DNA of 22,702 nucleotides, taken from positions 1 through 22,702 of the forward strand of contig LUCD01000016.1 in assembly GCA_001593925.1 (NCBI GenBank). The letters run 5' to 3'. Below the pieces are notes generated by a model that saw only the letters and a program-made list of their open reading frames with translations, did no database searches and had not been told where the DNA came from. Both the position numbers and the translations under genes were made by a program. Shown one piece after another: positions 15,112-21,635 of this stretch (its first letter is position 1; every line of letters begins with the position of its first letter). Origin of the DNA: Candidatus Bathyarchaeota archaeon B26-1 (GTDB taxonomy: Archaea > Thermoproteota > Bathyarchaeia > Bathyarchaeales > B26-1).

Positions 15112-16140
15112 ATGAGAATAGGGGTTCTTACCGGCGGTGGAGACGCTCCGGGACTCAACGCGGCGATCAGAGCCATCTTTAAACGTTGCGAGAAGTACGG
15201 CTATGAGGTTATCGGCATCCGCCGCGGCTGGGCTGGGATGCTTAACAAGGAGTTCTTTAAACTTAAACCTGAAGACGTGAAGGATATCGTCGGTAGAGGC
15301 GGAACTATACTGAAAACGTCAAGGACGAACCCTCTCAAGATTCCGGGGGGAATCGAGAAGGTCTCAAAAAACTTCAGGGAGATGGGGCTTGACGCTCTCA
15401 TAGCGATAGGTGGAGACGACACCCTAAGCGTTGCGAAGGCTCTAAGCGACGTGGGACTCAAGGTTGTAGGCGTCCCGAAGACCATCGACAACGATGTCTC
15501 CGAGACCGACGCGACGATAGGTTTCGACACGGCCGTGAACATGGCTATGCGCGTCATCGAGAACCTCAAGGACACGGCTGAGTCTCACGATAGGGTGTTC
15601 CTGATAGAGATCATGGGGAGATATGCCGGTTGGATAGCGCTTTACTCTGGGGTAGCTGCTGGGGCGGACCTAATCCTGATCCCCGAAGAGCCCTTCAAGA
15701 TAGAGAACGTGATCAACTTCGTCAAAAAGAGGCTCGAGAAGGGTGAGAAATCCACGGTAATCGTCGTGGCTGAAGGAGCCTTAATCAAAGACTACAAAGG
15801 CCCAGTAACCAAAGACACTGAGGTAGACCAGTTTGGACACGTCCGTCTAGGGGGCATAGGCGAGTTCCTAGCCAAGAAGATAAAGGAATCTTTAGGTGTT
15901 GAGACCAGAGCCGTAGCCCCAGCACATATAATCAGAGGCGGCCCCCCAACAGCCTTCGACAGGTTCATGGCGACCAGATACGGTATAGCGGCTGTCGACC
16001 TGGTTAGGGATGGAAAGTTTGGGATGATGGTAGCCCTCAGAGGGGGTGAGATAGTAACGGTGCCCCTATCGAAGGCCTTGAGCAAGAGCAAGAATGTAAC
16101 TCCAAACCTCTACGATGAGGCTAAGACATTCTTCGAGTGA
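15112..16140 (+). CDS. 6-phosphofructokinase, PfkA family, probably pyrophosphate-dependent
   Basis: A 342-residue member of the bacterial-type phosphofructokinase family, phosphorylating fructose 6-phosphate to the 1,6-bisphosphate in glycolysis. Motifs: GVLTGGGDAPGLNAAIR, IGGDDTLSVA (100-104 is GGDDT), VPKTIDND (Lys 123, catalytic Asp 126 and 128), MGRYAGWIAL and HIIRGGPPTAFDR. ATP enzymes usually have Gly after GGD and Gly before TIDND. Here those are Asp 103 and Lys 123, the pair found in PPi-dependent enzymes, which also makes the step reversible. The family is uncommon in archaea, many of which use ADP-dependent or PfkB-type kinases, so lateral origin is possible. ATG 15112 is fixed by an in-frame stop six bases before it. 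Confidence 0.92.
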   Translation: MRIGVLTGGGDAPGLNAAIRAIFKRCEKYGYEVIGIRRGWAGMLNKEFFKLKPEDVKDIVGRGGTILKTSRTNPLKIPGGIEKVSKNFREMGLDALIAIGGDDTLSVAKALSDVGLKVVGVPKTIDNDVSETDATIGFDTAVNMAMRVIENLKDTAESHDRVFLIEIMGRYAGWIALYSGVAAGADLILIPEEPFKIENVINFVKKRLEKGEKSTVIVVAEGALIKDYKGPVTKDTEVDQFGHVRLGGIGEFLAKKIKESLGVETRAVAPAHIIRGGPPTAFDRFMATRYGIAAVDLVRDGKFGMMVALRGGEIVTVPLSKALSKSKNVTPNLYDEAKTFFE

Positions 16141-16210
16141 GGATACGGTCACGCCGATTAAACCTGGATTCTCCTTCGGCGCATGGGATGAGGCTGCATC
16201 ACCTAATCCT

Positions 16211-17089
16211 TTAGATGTCCCCCCTCAGCCTTAACACCTTAGCTATGTTGGCATCCTCATCTATTCTAGGTTTGATCTTCCCCTTACCGGATGTTAGGAG
16301 GGTTGTCACGCCTGGTCCATGCCCGGAGACGACGCAGTCGCTGTGGACAACTATCCCTATCGACATTGCACCCTTACGGTATATCCTCCCATAGGAGTGG
16401 TCTGCATCCTTTATCGCTATGAAATCTCCAAGCCTGAGGTCGTCCAAGCCGTACTCCCCCCTCACATCCTCATCGAAGAGTTGTATATCATAATCTCCAG
16501 AGTAGGTCTGGTTTGCCCCAAGCCCGGAACCCATTATCGCAGCTGGAACTATATGGGTAACCGGGAACTCAAGCGTGTCGCCTATGGGTTTGATATCTAT
16601 TGCATCCAGCAGTCTTGGGTCCATATTCATAACCCTGACGTCAGGGAAGTCGAGAAGTCTCAAACCAACCCCGAAGGCCTTCACCATAACTTTATCGCCT
16701 ATGAGCATCTTCTCCATAACATGGGGTGGAAAGTCGACGAGAACGTGCTCTATACCCCCATGTTTCCCAGTTACGGTGCCCTTCTCACCCTTCGCGTCCC
16801 CGGAGACCACAACTGCCTCATTACCCACGCAGGAGAGGATGTTCAGGGCCATATTGGCCTCCTTACTCTCCTTATTCTTTATGCTCACTCCTGGCTCAAC
16901 GTGGTCCGCCTCCCAACCTGTCGCCGGATCGCCAACCCTGATGTTATATGTTATTCCGCCAACGCCCGGCAGAACCCTCGGCGTACCATCCGATGATATT
17001 CTATAGGGGCTTCTGAAGACGGGGCTCGAAACCTCACCCAGAACAGACATCTTAACCAGACGATTCACATTCGTCCTTAACAATTGCAC
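16211..17089 (-). CDS. DUF4438 domain-containing protein
   Basis: A 292-residue protein matching the DUF4438 family of archaea and thermophilic bacteria, whose function is not known. Landmarks are LRTNVNRLVKMSVLGEVSSP, then PRVLPGVGGITYNIRVGD, then WEADHVEPGVSI, then KGTVTGKHGGIEHVLVDFPP and VPAAIMGSGLGANQTYSGDY. It has no signal peptide or membrane helix. The many conserved Gly, His and Asp residues (HVEPG, GKHGG, HSDCVVSGHGPG) suggest an enzyme. The GTG start follows GGGGGAATT, a good ribosome site. It converges on the phosphofructokinase gene with 70 bases between. No pathway link is evident. Confidence 0.8.
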   Translation of the reverse strand: MQLLRTNVNRLVKMSVLGEVSSPVFRSPYRISSDGTPRVLPGVGGITYNIRVGDPATGWEADHVEPGVSIKNKESKEANMALNILSCVGNEAVVVSGDAKGEKGTVTGKHGGIEHVLVDFPPHVMEKMLIGDKVMVKAFGVGLRLLDFPDVRVMNMDPRLLDAIDIKPIGDTLEFPVTHIVPAAIMGSGLGANQTYSGDYDIQLFDEDVRGEYGLDDLRLGDFIAIKDADHSYGRIYRKGAMSIGIVVHSDCVVSGHGPGVTTLLTSGKGKIKPRIDEDANIAKVLRLRGDI

Positions 17090-17177
17090 AATTCCCCCGA
17101 AGACTCAACCACGCTGAAGAATAACCAAGATGGACAATTTAACACTTTACAATAACGACAACTCTAAACCTTGAAGT
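17090..17177. other. short intergenic region upstream of the DUF4438 gene
   Basis: On the minus strand GTTATTGTAAAGTGTTAAATTG is AT-rich and could act as the promoter of the DUF4438 gene. I see nothing else here and no continuation of the PfkB remnant. Confidence 0.35.
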
Positions 17178-17294
17178 CTACACCATGCTCCTCTGGAAGG
17201 TTGAAGCCTCAACATAGGATACGGGCTTCGTAGAGACGAAGTCTATCAAGATTTCGCCTACACCAACAACCTCGGAAAGATGGTAACCTCCCAA
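17178..17294 (-). pseudogene. remnant of a PfkB-family carbohydrate kinase (N-terminal 38 codons)
   Basis: Two bases after the serS stop on the same strand, a TTG-started frame reads through VVGVGEILIDFVSTKPVSYV and ASTFQR, then stops. This is the classic opening strand of PfkB sugar kinases ('VVGIGE.L.DF....', then 'F.R..GGAPANVA'). The following GGAPxN sugar-binding block and the remaining 270 or so residues are absent, and DNA further along (to 17090) shows no continuation in any frame. It therefore looks like the stump of a gene once in the serS operon. A short functional peptide is unlikely. I am fairly sure of the family and less sure of the start. Confidence 0.55.
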
Positions 17295-17296
17295 TC

Positions 17297-18583
17297 CTAC
17301 TCTTTCCTCTCCAACCGCTCTATCCCGTCCATGTAGGGCCTCAGAACCTCCGGTATTATTACTGAACCGTCTTTCTGTTGGTAGTGTTCAAGTATAGCCA
17401 TCATCGTCCTGCTCGTAGCTAGAGCCGTACTGTTCAGTGTGTGAACGAAGCCTTTCGGGGGTCTACCGGGCCCCTCCCTAAACCTTATCCTCAGCCTCCT
17501 AGCTTGATAGTCCGTGCAGTTCGAGTTTGAGCCTATCTCCCTGAACTTCCCATCGACCATCCAGACCTCCGTGTCGTACTTCTTGGCCGCAACAGTCCCT
17601 ATGTCGCCTGTACAGACGTTCACAACCCGATAATGGAGCCCGAGCATCTGGTACATCTCCTCACAGTTCCTTTGGAGCTCCTCATGCAGCTCCCAAGACT
17701 GCTCCGGGAGGCAGAAGATGAACTGTTCAACCTTGTTGAACTGGTGCATCCTGAAAAGGCCCTTCGTATACTTTCCGTGGGTTCCAACCTCCTTCCTGAA
17801 GTTCGTGCTGACACCCACTACCTTGATTGGGAGATCGTTCATGTCCAAAGTCTCGTCCATGAACATGGCCGCAATCGGATGCTCACTGGTCGCGATGAGG
17901 TAGAGGTCTTCGCCTTCGATCTTGTACATGACGGTCTCGAAGTCCGCTAGGTCGGTTACACCCTCGTAGGGTTTCCTCCGGAGCATGAAGGGAGGCTCTA
18001 TGAGGGTGTAGCCGCGTCTCCTGAGGAAGTCTATCGCGAACCTCTGTATGGCCATGTCGAGGAGAACAAGCTCATCCTTCAAGTAGTAGAAGCCTGAACC
18101 TGCAACCTTGTTAGCTCGCTCCTCGTCGATCAGCCCTAGGTCCAGAGCTATCTCAAGGTGGTTTTTGGGTTTGAAGTCGAATCTAGGCGGGGAGCCCCAA
18201 CGCCTAATCTCAACGTTGCCGCTCTCGTCTAGGCCGTAGGGAACGGACTCGTGGAGAAGGTTCGGTATCCTCATGAGGGTGCGTCTAGCCTTCTCCCCGT
18301 ACTCCCTAACGACCCTTTCAAGCCTCTCTATCTCCCCACTTATCCTCGCGGCTTCAGCCATGAGGTTGCCAGCGTCTAGGCCTGCCTTCTTCAACCGGGC
18401 GATCTCGCGGCTTATCTCGTTTCTCCTCCGTCTCGCCTCGTTCAGTTCGGTCTGGACTCTCCTCCAAGCCTTGTCGTACTCGATGAACTCGTCTAGAAGC
18501 CTCAGATTCTCTGGGTCCCCCCTCCTCTTCAGGTTCTCCCTGACCAGAGCAGGGTTTTCTCTGATGAGCTTAACGTCGATCAA
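17297..18583 (-). CDS. serS: serine--tRNA ligase
   Basis: Seryl-tRNA synthetase charges tRNA(Ser) with serine in the cytoplasm. The 428-residue protein is the common class II type, not the divergent methanogen SerS2. It opens with IDVKLIRENPALVRENLKRR, followed by a long coiled-coil arm (about residues 35-105) that grips the long variable arm of tRNA(Ser). The catalytic core shows motif 2 (FRKEVGTHG...FRMHQFNKVEQF), the serine/ATP block EIGSNSNCTDYQARRL and motif 3 (LNSTALATSRTMMAILEHYQ). TTG 18583 gives the family's normal length and lies 15-20 bases after the predicted transcript start. The open frame extends to 18706, but the extra 41 residues would lie across the promoter. A sugar kinase stump follows directly downstream. 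Confidence 0.94.
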   Translation of the reverse strand: MIDVKLIRENPALVRENLKRRGDPENLRLLDEFIEYDKAWRRVQTELNEARRRRNEISREIARLKKAGLDAGNLMAEAARISGEIERLERVVREYGEKARRTLMRIPNLLHESVPYGLDESGNVEIRRWGSPPRFDFKPKNHLEIALDLGLIDEERANKVAGSGFYYLKDELVLLDMAIQRFAIDFLRRRGYTLIEPPFMLRRKPYEGVTDLADFETVMYKIEGEDLYLIATSEHPIAAMFMDETLDMNDLPIKVVGVSTNFRKEVGTHGKYTKGLFRMHQFNKVEQFIFCLPEQSWELHEELQRNCEEMYQMLGLHYRVVNVCTGDIGTVAAKKYDTEVWMVDGKFREIGSNSNCTDYQARRLRIRFREGPGRPPKGFVHTLNSTALATSRTMMAILEHYQQKDGSVIIPEVLRPYMDGIERLERKE

Positions 18584-18609
18584 GCTGACTGTGCCCCGTG
18601 CTAAACCAT

Positions 18610-18640
18610 TAAGATTTAAACTTAAAGGGTATTTAAACTG
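18610..18640 (-). promoter_or_regulatory. probable TATA promoter(s) of serS
   Basis: On the minus strand CAGTTTAAATACCC and then CTTTAAGTTTAAATC give two TATA-like boxes in series. Either would place the start 5-20 bases before the chosen TTG. Confidence 0.5.
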
Positions 18641-18667
18641 TAAGTGGCTTGTGAAGCCGTGTTCAAC

Positions 18668-18684
18668 CAAACCTTTTAAATACG
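18668..18684 (+). promoter_or_regulatory. probable TATA promoter of the eS1 gene
   Basis: CAAACCTTTTAAATACG is a strong archaeal promoter core (TTTTAAATA). The start would fall near 18700, some 18 bases before the GTG. It is divergent from the serS boxes, which use a nearly identical TTTAAATAC word. Confidence 0.55.
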
Positions 18685-18717
18685 TCGAGCGAAATCTACT
18701 TCGCAAGGTGCCTCAAA

Positions 18718-19362
18718 GTGTCGAGTAGAAGACGACGGGTCAGAGATAAATGGCGTAGTAAGAGATGGTACACCGTTCTCGCTCCAGATTACTTTGGCAA
18801 CGTAGAGCTAGGGCTGGTGCCGGCGGACAGCCCTGAGAAGATGATCGGCAGAGTTATAGAGGCGACGCTCTACGACTTAACGGAGGACTTCGCCCACCAG
18901 TACCTGAAGATTTACTTCCAAGTGGTTGAGGTGGAAGGTAGAACTGCCAAGACCATCTTCAAGGGCCACGAGTACTCTAGGGATTACCTCCGAAGCTTGG
19001 TGAGGAGGAGAACGACGAGGATCGACGGAATCTTCACCATAACGACGAAGGACGGTTATAGGCTGAGGGTCTCAGCGTGCGCCTTCACACCGCACCGCAT
19101 AAAAACCTCTCAAGAGAAGGGTATCAGGGCGGTCATGAAGGAAGTGATCGAACGTAAAGCTAACGAACTGAACTTCGACCAGTTCGTTCAAGAAGCCATC
19201 TTGGGGAAGATAGCCTCCGACATCTACAACGAAGCGAAGAAGATAGCGCCGCTACGCCACGTCGGAATAAGAAAGTCGAAGCTCCTCTCTAAGCCTCCGG
19301 AGCTGATGGCTGTTACAGAGGTCGTCGAGAAGGCTCCCGAAGTAGGCGAGAAGTCAACATAA
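18718..19362 (+). CDS. rps3ae: 30S ribosomal protein eS1 (S3Ae)
   Basis: A 214-residue protein of the archaeal/eukaryotic small ribosomal subunit, near the usual length. It has the basic N-terminus (RRRRVRDKWRSKRWYTVLAP), the family blocks LYDLTEDFAHQYLKIYFQVV, then IFKGHEYSRDYLRSLVRRR, then RIDGIFTITTKDGYRLRVSA, and the C-terminal IYNEAKKIAPLRHVGIRKSK. The GTG start follows AAGGTG with a spacing of six bases. A T-run (CTTTTTG) just after the stop may act as a terminator or attenuator before the nucleotidyltransferase gene. Confidence 0.95.
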   Translation: MSSRRRRVRDKWRSKRWYTVLAPDYFGNVELGLVPADSPEKMIGRVIEATLYDLTEDFAHQYLKIYFQVVEVEGRTAKTIFKGHEYSRDYLRSLVRRRTTRIDGIFTITTKDGYRLRVSACAFTPHRIKTSQEKGIRAVMKEVIERKANELNFDQFVQEAILGKIASDIYNEAKKIAPLRHVGIRKSKLLSKPPELMAVTEVVEKAPEVGEKST

Positions 19363-19408
19363 ACTTTTTGCGTGGAGGCTACGGGTTCTGAAGGGTAACC
19401 GAGACCTA

Positions 19409-20002
19409 GTGAGGAGAAGGGTTGCCCGCGAAGCCGCGATTCTCCTATACAGGTCCCAAGAGAAGGAGTTTAAACAGGCCAAGAAGAGGGCCGCAGAGAT
19501 TCTGGGAGCCCGCGTTCTGCCAAGTAACCTCGAAGTCGCGGAGGAGCTCGACAGGATAGCCGACGAATTTGAAGGCTCGGAAAGGCAGGAGAGACTCGTC
19601 CAGATGAGGCGTGAAGCATTAAAACTTATGGAGTTCTTGGAGAGGTTTAACCCGAGGCTCATAGGAAGCGTCTGGAGGGGAACGGCTAGAAGGAACAGCG
19701 ATATAGACATCGAGGTCTTCTCAGCCGACCCAGAAGAAGTCCTAGAGGAGATGCGGAGAAGGAATCTTGAGGTCGTCGAGGTGGAGAGGGTTACGGCTTC
19801 CGGAAACCATGGTGTGGATGAGTCCACCCACATATACTTGGCTCTCGAGTCGGGTGTGAAGGCCGAGATCATAGTTCGAAGCCCTGAAAAGATCGGTGAG
19901 GAGAGGCTCTGCGAGATATATGGGGACCCCGTCAGAGGATTGGGGATTAAGGAGCTTCGGAGAGTTCTCAGAGAGGACCCCCTGAGAAGATTCGTTCCGT
20001 AG
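19409..20002 (+). CDS. nucleotidyltransferase-fold protein (Pol beta superfamily)
   Basis: A 197-residue protein with an N-terminal helical region (EAAILLYRSQEKEFKQAKKR onward) and a minimal nucleotidyltransferase domain: LIGSVWRGTARRNSDIDIEV carries the GS motif and the Asp-x-Asp metal pair, and VKAEIIV supplies the third carboxylate. Such proteins transfer NMP units to RNA or protein. No HEPN or MNT antitoxin partner is adjacent, so it is not obviously a toxin-antitoxin module. GTG 19409 is used, but the frame is open back to the eS1 stop. A CTG at 19388 lies at a good distance from GGAGG (19374-19378), so the true protein may be seven residues longer with a non-standard start. It follows eS1 and is probably co-transcribed. 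Confidence 0.75.
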   Translation: MRRRVAREAAILLYRSQEKEFKQAKKRAAEILGARVLPSNLEVAEELDRIADEFEGSERQERLVQMRREALKLMEFLERFNPRLIGSVWRGTARRNSDIDIEVFSADPEEVLEEMRRRNLEVVEVERVTASGNHGVDESTHIYLALESGVKAEIIVRSPEKIGEERLCEIYGDPVRGLGIKELRRVLREDPLRRFVP

Positions 20003-20011
20003 ATGCAAACT

Positions 20012-20028
20012 TCTCGATTTAAATAGGT
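20012..20028 (+). promoter_or_regulatory. probable TATA promoter of the DUF2095 gene
   Basis: CTCGATTTAAATAGG is a clear TTTAAATA box. The start would fall near 20048, leaving a leader of about 25 bases. Confidence 0.5.
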
Positions 20029-20073
20029 GTTCCGCTCACATTTACCTGAAGAACTGCGTGGAAGCTTGCAGGG

Positions 20074-20433
20074 ATGGAGATCGACAAGAGAACGTTCCGA
20101 AAGATGTTTCCGCATTTAGCTGCTGAGTTTGAGAGGGGAGAGCATAAGGTTTCAATCTCCTCTTTCAGGTCGGATGTGGAGGTCGGGGAGAAAGCCGCCT
20201 CCAAGCTCTTTGAGGGCTACAACCCAGACGTGATAGATTTCCTCCGTAGATGCGACACCGAAGAGCAGGCTGAAGAGATAATCAGGTACCTCGAGAGAAG
20301 AAGAGAGATAAGTGGGAAGTACGCGTCCCGCCTCATGAAGCAGCTGAAGGAGAAGGGTGTCAGGAGCTTCGGCCCAAAGAAGGAGGACGACTACTACCTT
20401 AAGAAGGCTATGGGCTATGAAGCTGAAGGTTGA
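20074..20433 (+). CDS. DUF2095 family archaeal protein
   Basis: A 119-residue, highly charged protein. The blocks FRKMFPHLAAEFERG, then YNPDVIDFLRRCDTEEQAEE, then IIRYLERRREI and the end KQLKEKGVRSFGPKKEDDYY match DUF2095, a small family found in archaea and without known function. It is mostly helical, with no membrane segment. ATG 20074 follows GCAGGG and a TATA box of its own. The neighbours (eS1 and nucleotidyltransferase upstream, radical SAM downstream) are unrelated by known pathway. Confidence 0.82.
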   Translation: MEIDKRTFRKMFPHLAAEFERGEHKVSISSFRSDVEVGEKAASKLFEGYNPDVIDFLRRCDTEEQAEEIIRYLERRREISGKYASRLMKQLKEKGVRSFGPKKEDDYYLKKAMGYEAEG

Positions 20434-20491
20434 GAGAGACCACACGCAGTTTATCTAGCCTCCTTACCGCCCCAGTCTGAGGGAGATTCGG

Positions 20492-21631
20492 ATGCCCACC
20501 TCAAGGATTCGAGAGAAATGGCGCTTCTTAACCGTTAGTTCAAGGTGGGACAGGAGCACGGTCCCCATATATGAGGCCTCAAGCCCGGGGGGATACGTCC
20601 CCCTACTTAAGACCCTGCTGGAGTCTCCTTGCAGGAACGACTGCGCCTACTGCGCCTTAAGAGCTGGGATGAGATGTCCAAGAGAGGCTTGGGAACCAGA
20701 GGAAATCGCTAGGATAACCCTCCGTCTCTGGGAGGATGGAAAGATAAGGGGGCTCTTCCTCTCGTCATGCGTCCGGAAAGACCCGGAGAGCACGGTTGAG
20801 AAGCAGCTCGAGGCCCTCAGAACCTTGAGGGAGATGGGCTACACGGGGTACATCCATCTGAGGCTCATGCCAGGAATCAGTCGCCACCATGTAAGGGAGG
20901 CCGTTGAGCTCGCCGACCGTTTAGGCGTAAACTTGGAGGCGCCAACCGGAGACATATTCTCTGAGATGTGCCCCAGTAAGGGGGACTTCAGGGAAGTCGT
21001 CCTGAAGCGTCTGGAATGGATCGTAGACGAAGTTAGGAGAGCTGCGGACTTGAGGGTTATCTCCACTTTCGGGTTCGGCAGAGCGGGGGTTGACACGCAG
21101 ATGGTTGTCGGGGCGGTACATGATAACGATGAACAGTACATAAGGATGGTGGACCGCCTCTACAGGGGGTTGGGGTTGAGGAGAATCTACTTCAGCGGCT
21201 TCGAGCCTATCGATGGGACGCCTCTTGAAGATAATCCTCCATGCCCGCCCTACAGAGAGTACCGCCTCTACCAGGTCTCCTTCCTCATAAGAGATTACGG
21301 CTTCAAGTATGAGGAGTTGAAGGGGATACTCGACGACGGGGGATTTTTGCCGAACGTCGACCCGAAAGTCGCGTTGGCCCGATTGGAAGCCGACCGCTTC
21401 CCCATCAACTTGAACTCAGCCGACTACTATGAGATAGTGAGGGTGCCGGGAATCGGCCCCGTAACGGCTAGAAAGATAATCGACGCGAGGAAAAACCTTA
21501 AGATCGAACGCCTCTCCGACCTAGAGAAGATTCTTGGTCCAACATTATCTCGGAGAGTAGCTCCATACATAGACTTAAAAGATAAGAGGTTAACATATTT
21601 CTCTAAACGTTTCCAGCGAGGGTCCACGTGA
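20492..21631 (+). CDS. radical SAM protein with C-terminal helix-hairpin-helix domain (putative DNA modification/repair type)
   Basis: A 379-residue enzyme. The radical SAM cluster is CRNDCAYC (Cys 47, 51, 54), binding the 4Fe-4S that cleaves S-adenosylmethionine; Cys 62 is an extra cysteine nearby. The barrel blocks IRGLFLSSCVRKDPESTVEK, then GYIHLRLMPG and NLEAPTGDIFSEMCP match the 'putative DNA modification/repair radical SAM' family. Residues about 305-360 (INLNSADYYEIVRVPGIGPV and the following TARKIIDAR) are a helix-hairpin-helix that would bind DNA or RNA non-specifically. In bacteria the family is often next to a uracil-DNA-glycosylase-like protein; none is seen here. ATG 20492 follows GAGGGAGATTCGG. 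The next gene starts four bases after the stop. Confidence 0.88.
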   Translation: MPTSRIREKWRFLTVSSRWDRSTVPIYEASSPGGYVPLLKTLLESPCRNDCAYCALRAGMRCPREAWEPEEIARITLRLWEDGKIRGLFLSSCVRKDPESTVEKQLEALRTLREMGYTGYIHLRLMPGISRHHVREAVELADRLGVNLEAPTGDIFSEMCPSKGDFREVVLKRLEWIVDEVRRAADLRVISTFGFGRAGVDTQMVVGAVHDNDEQYIRMVDRLYRGLGLRRIYFSGFEPIDGTPLEDNPPCPPYREYRLYQVSFLIRDYGFKYEELKGILDDGGFLPNVDPKVALARLEADRFPINLNSADYYEIVRVPGIGPVTARKIIDARKNLKIERLSDLEKILGPTLSRRVAPYIDLKDKRLTYFSKRFQRGST

Positions 21632-21635
21632 GGAG

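Noticed and set aside
16319..17006. Long plus-strand frames (up to 225 codons) opposite the DUF4438 gene
   Set aside because: Antisense shadows; the minus-strand protein carries family-level conservation and a good GTG start.
18584..18706. 41-residue N-terminal extension of serS
   Set aside because: It would lie across the TATA boxes, and the family starts at the IDVKLIRENP block.
19354..20115. 253-codon open frame on the minus strand
   Set aside because: Ser/Leu/Arg-rich antisense shadow of the nucleotidyltransferase gene, which has clear motifs on the plus strand.
19409..20433. Toxin-antitoxin module made of the nucleotidyltransferase and DUF2095
   Set aside because: DUF2095 has its own promoter and is a conserved archaeal single gene; there is no HEPN-type partner.
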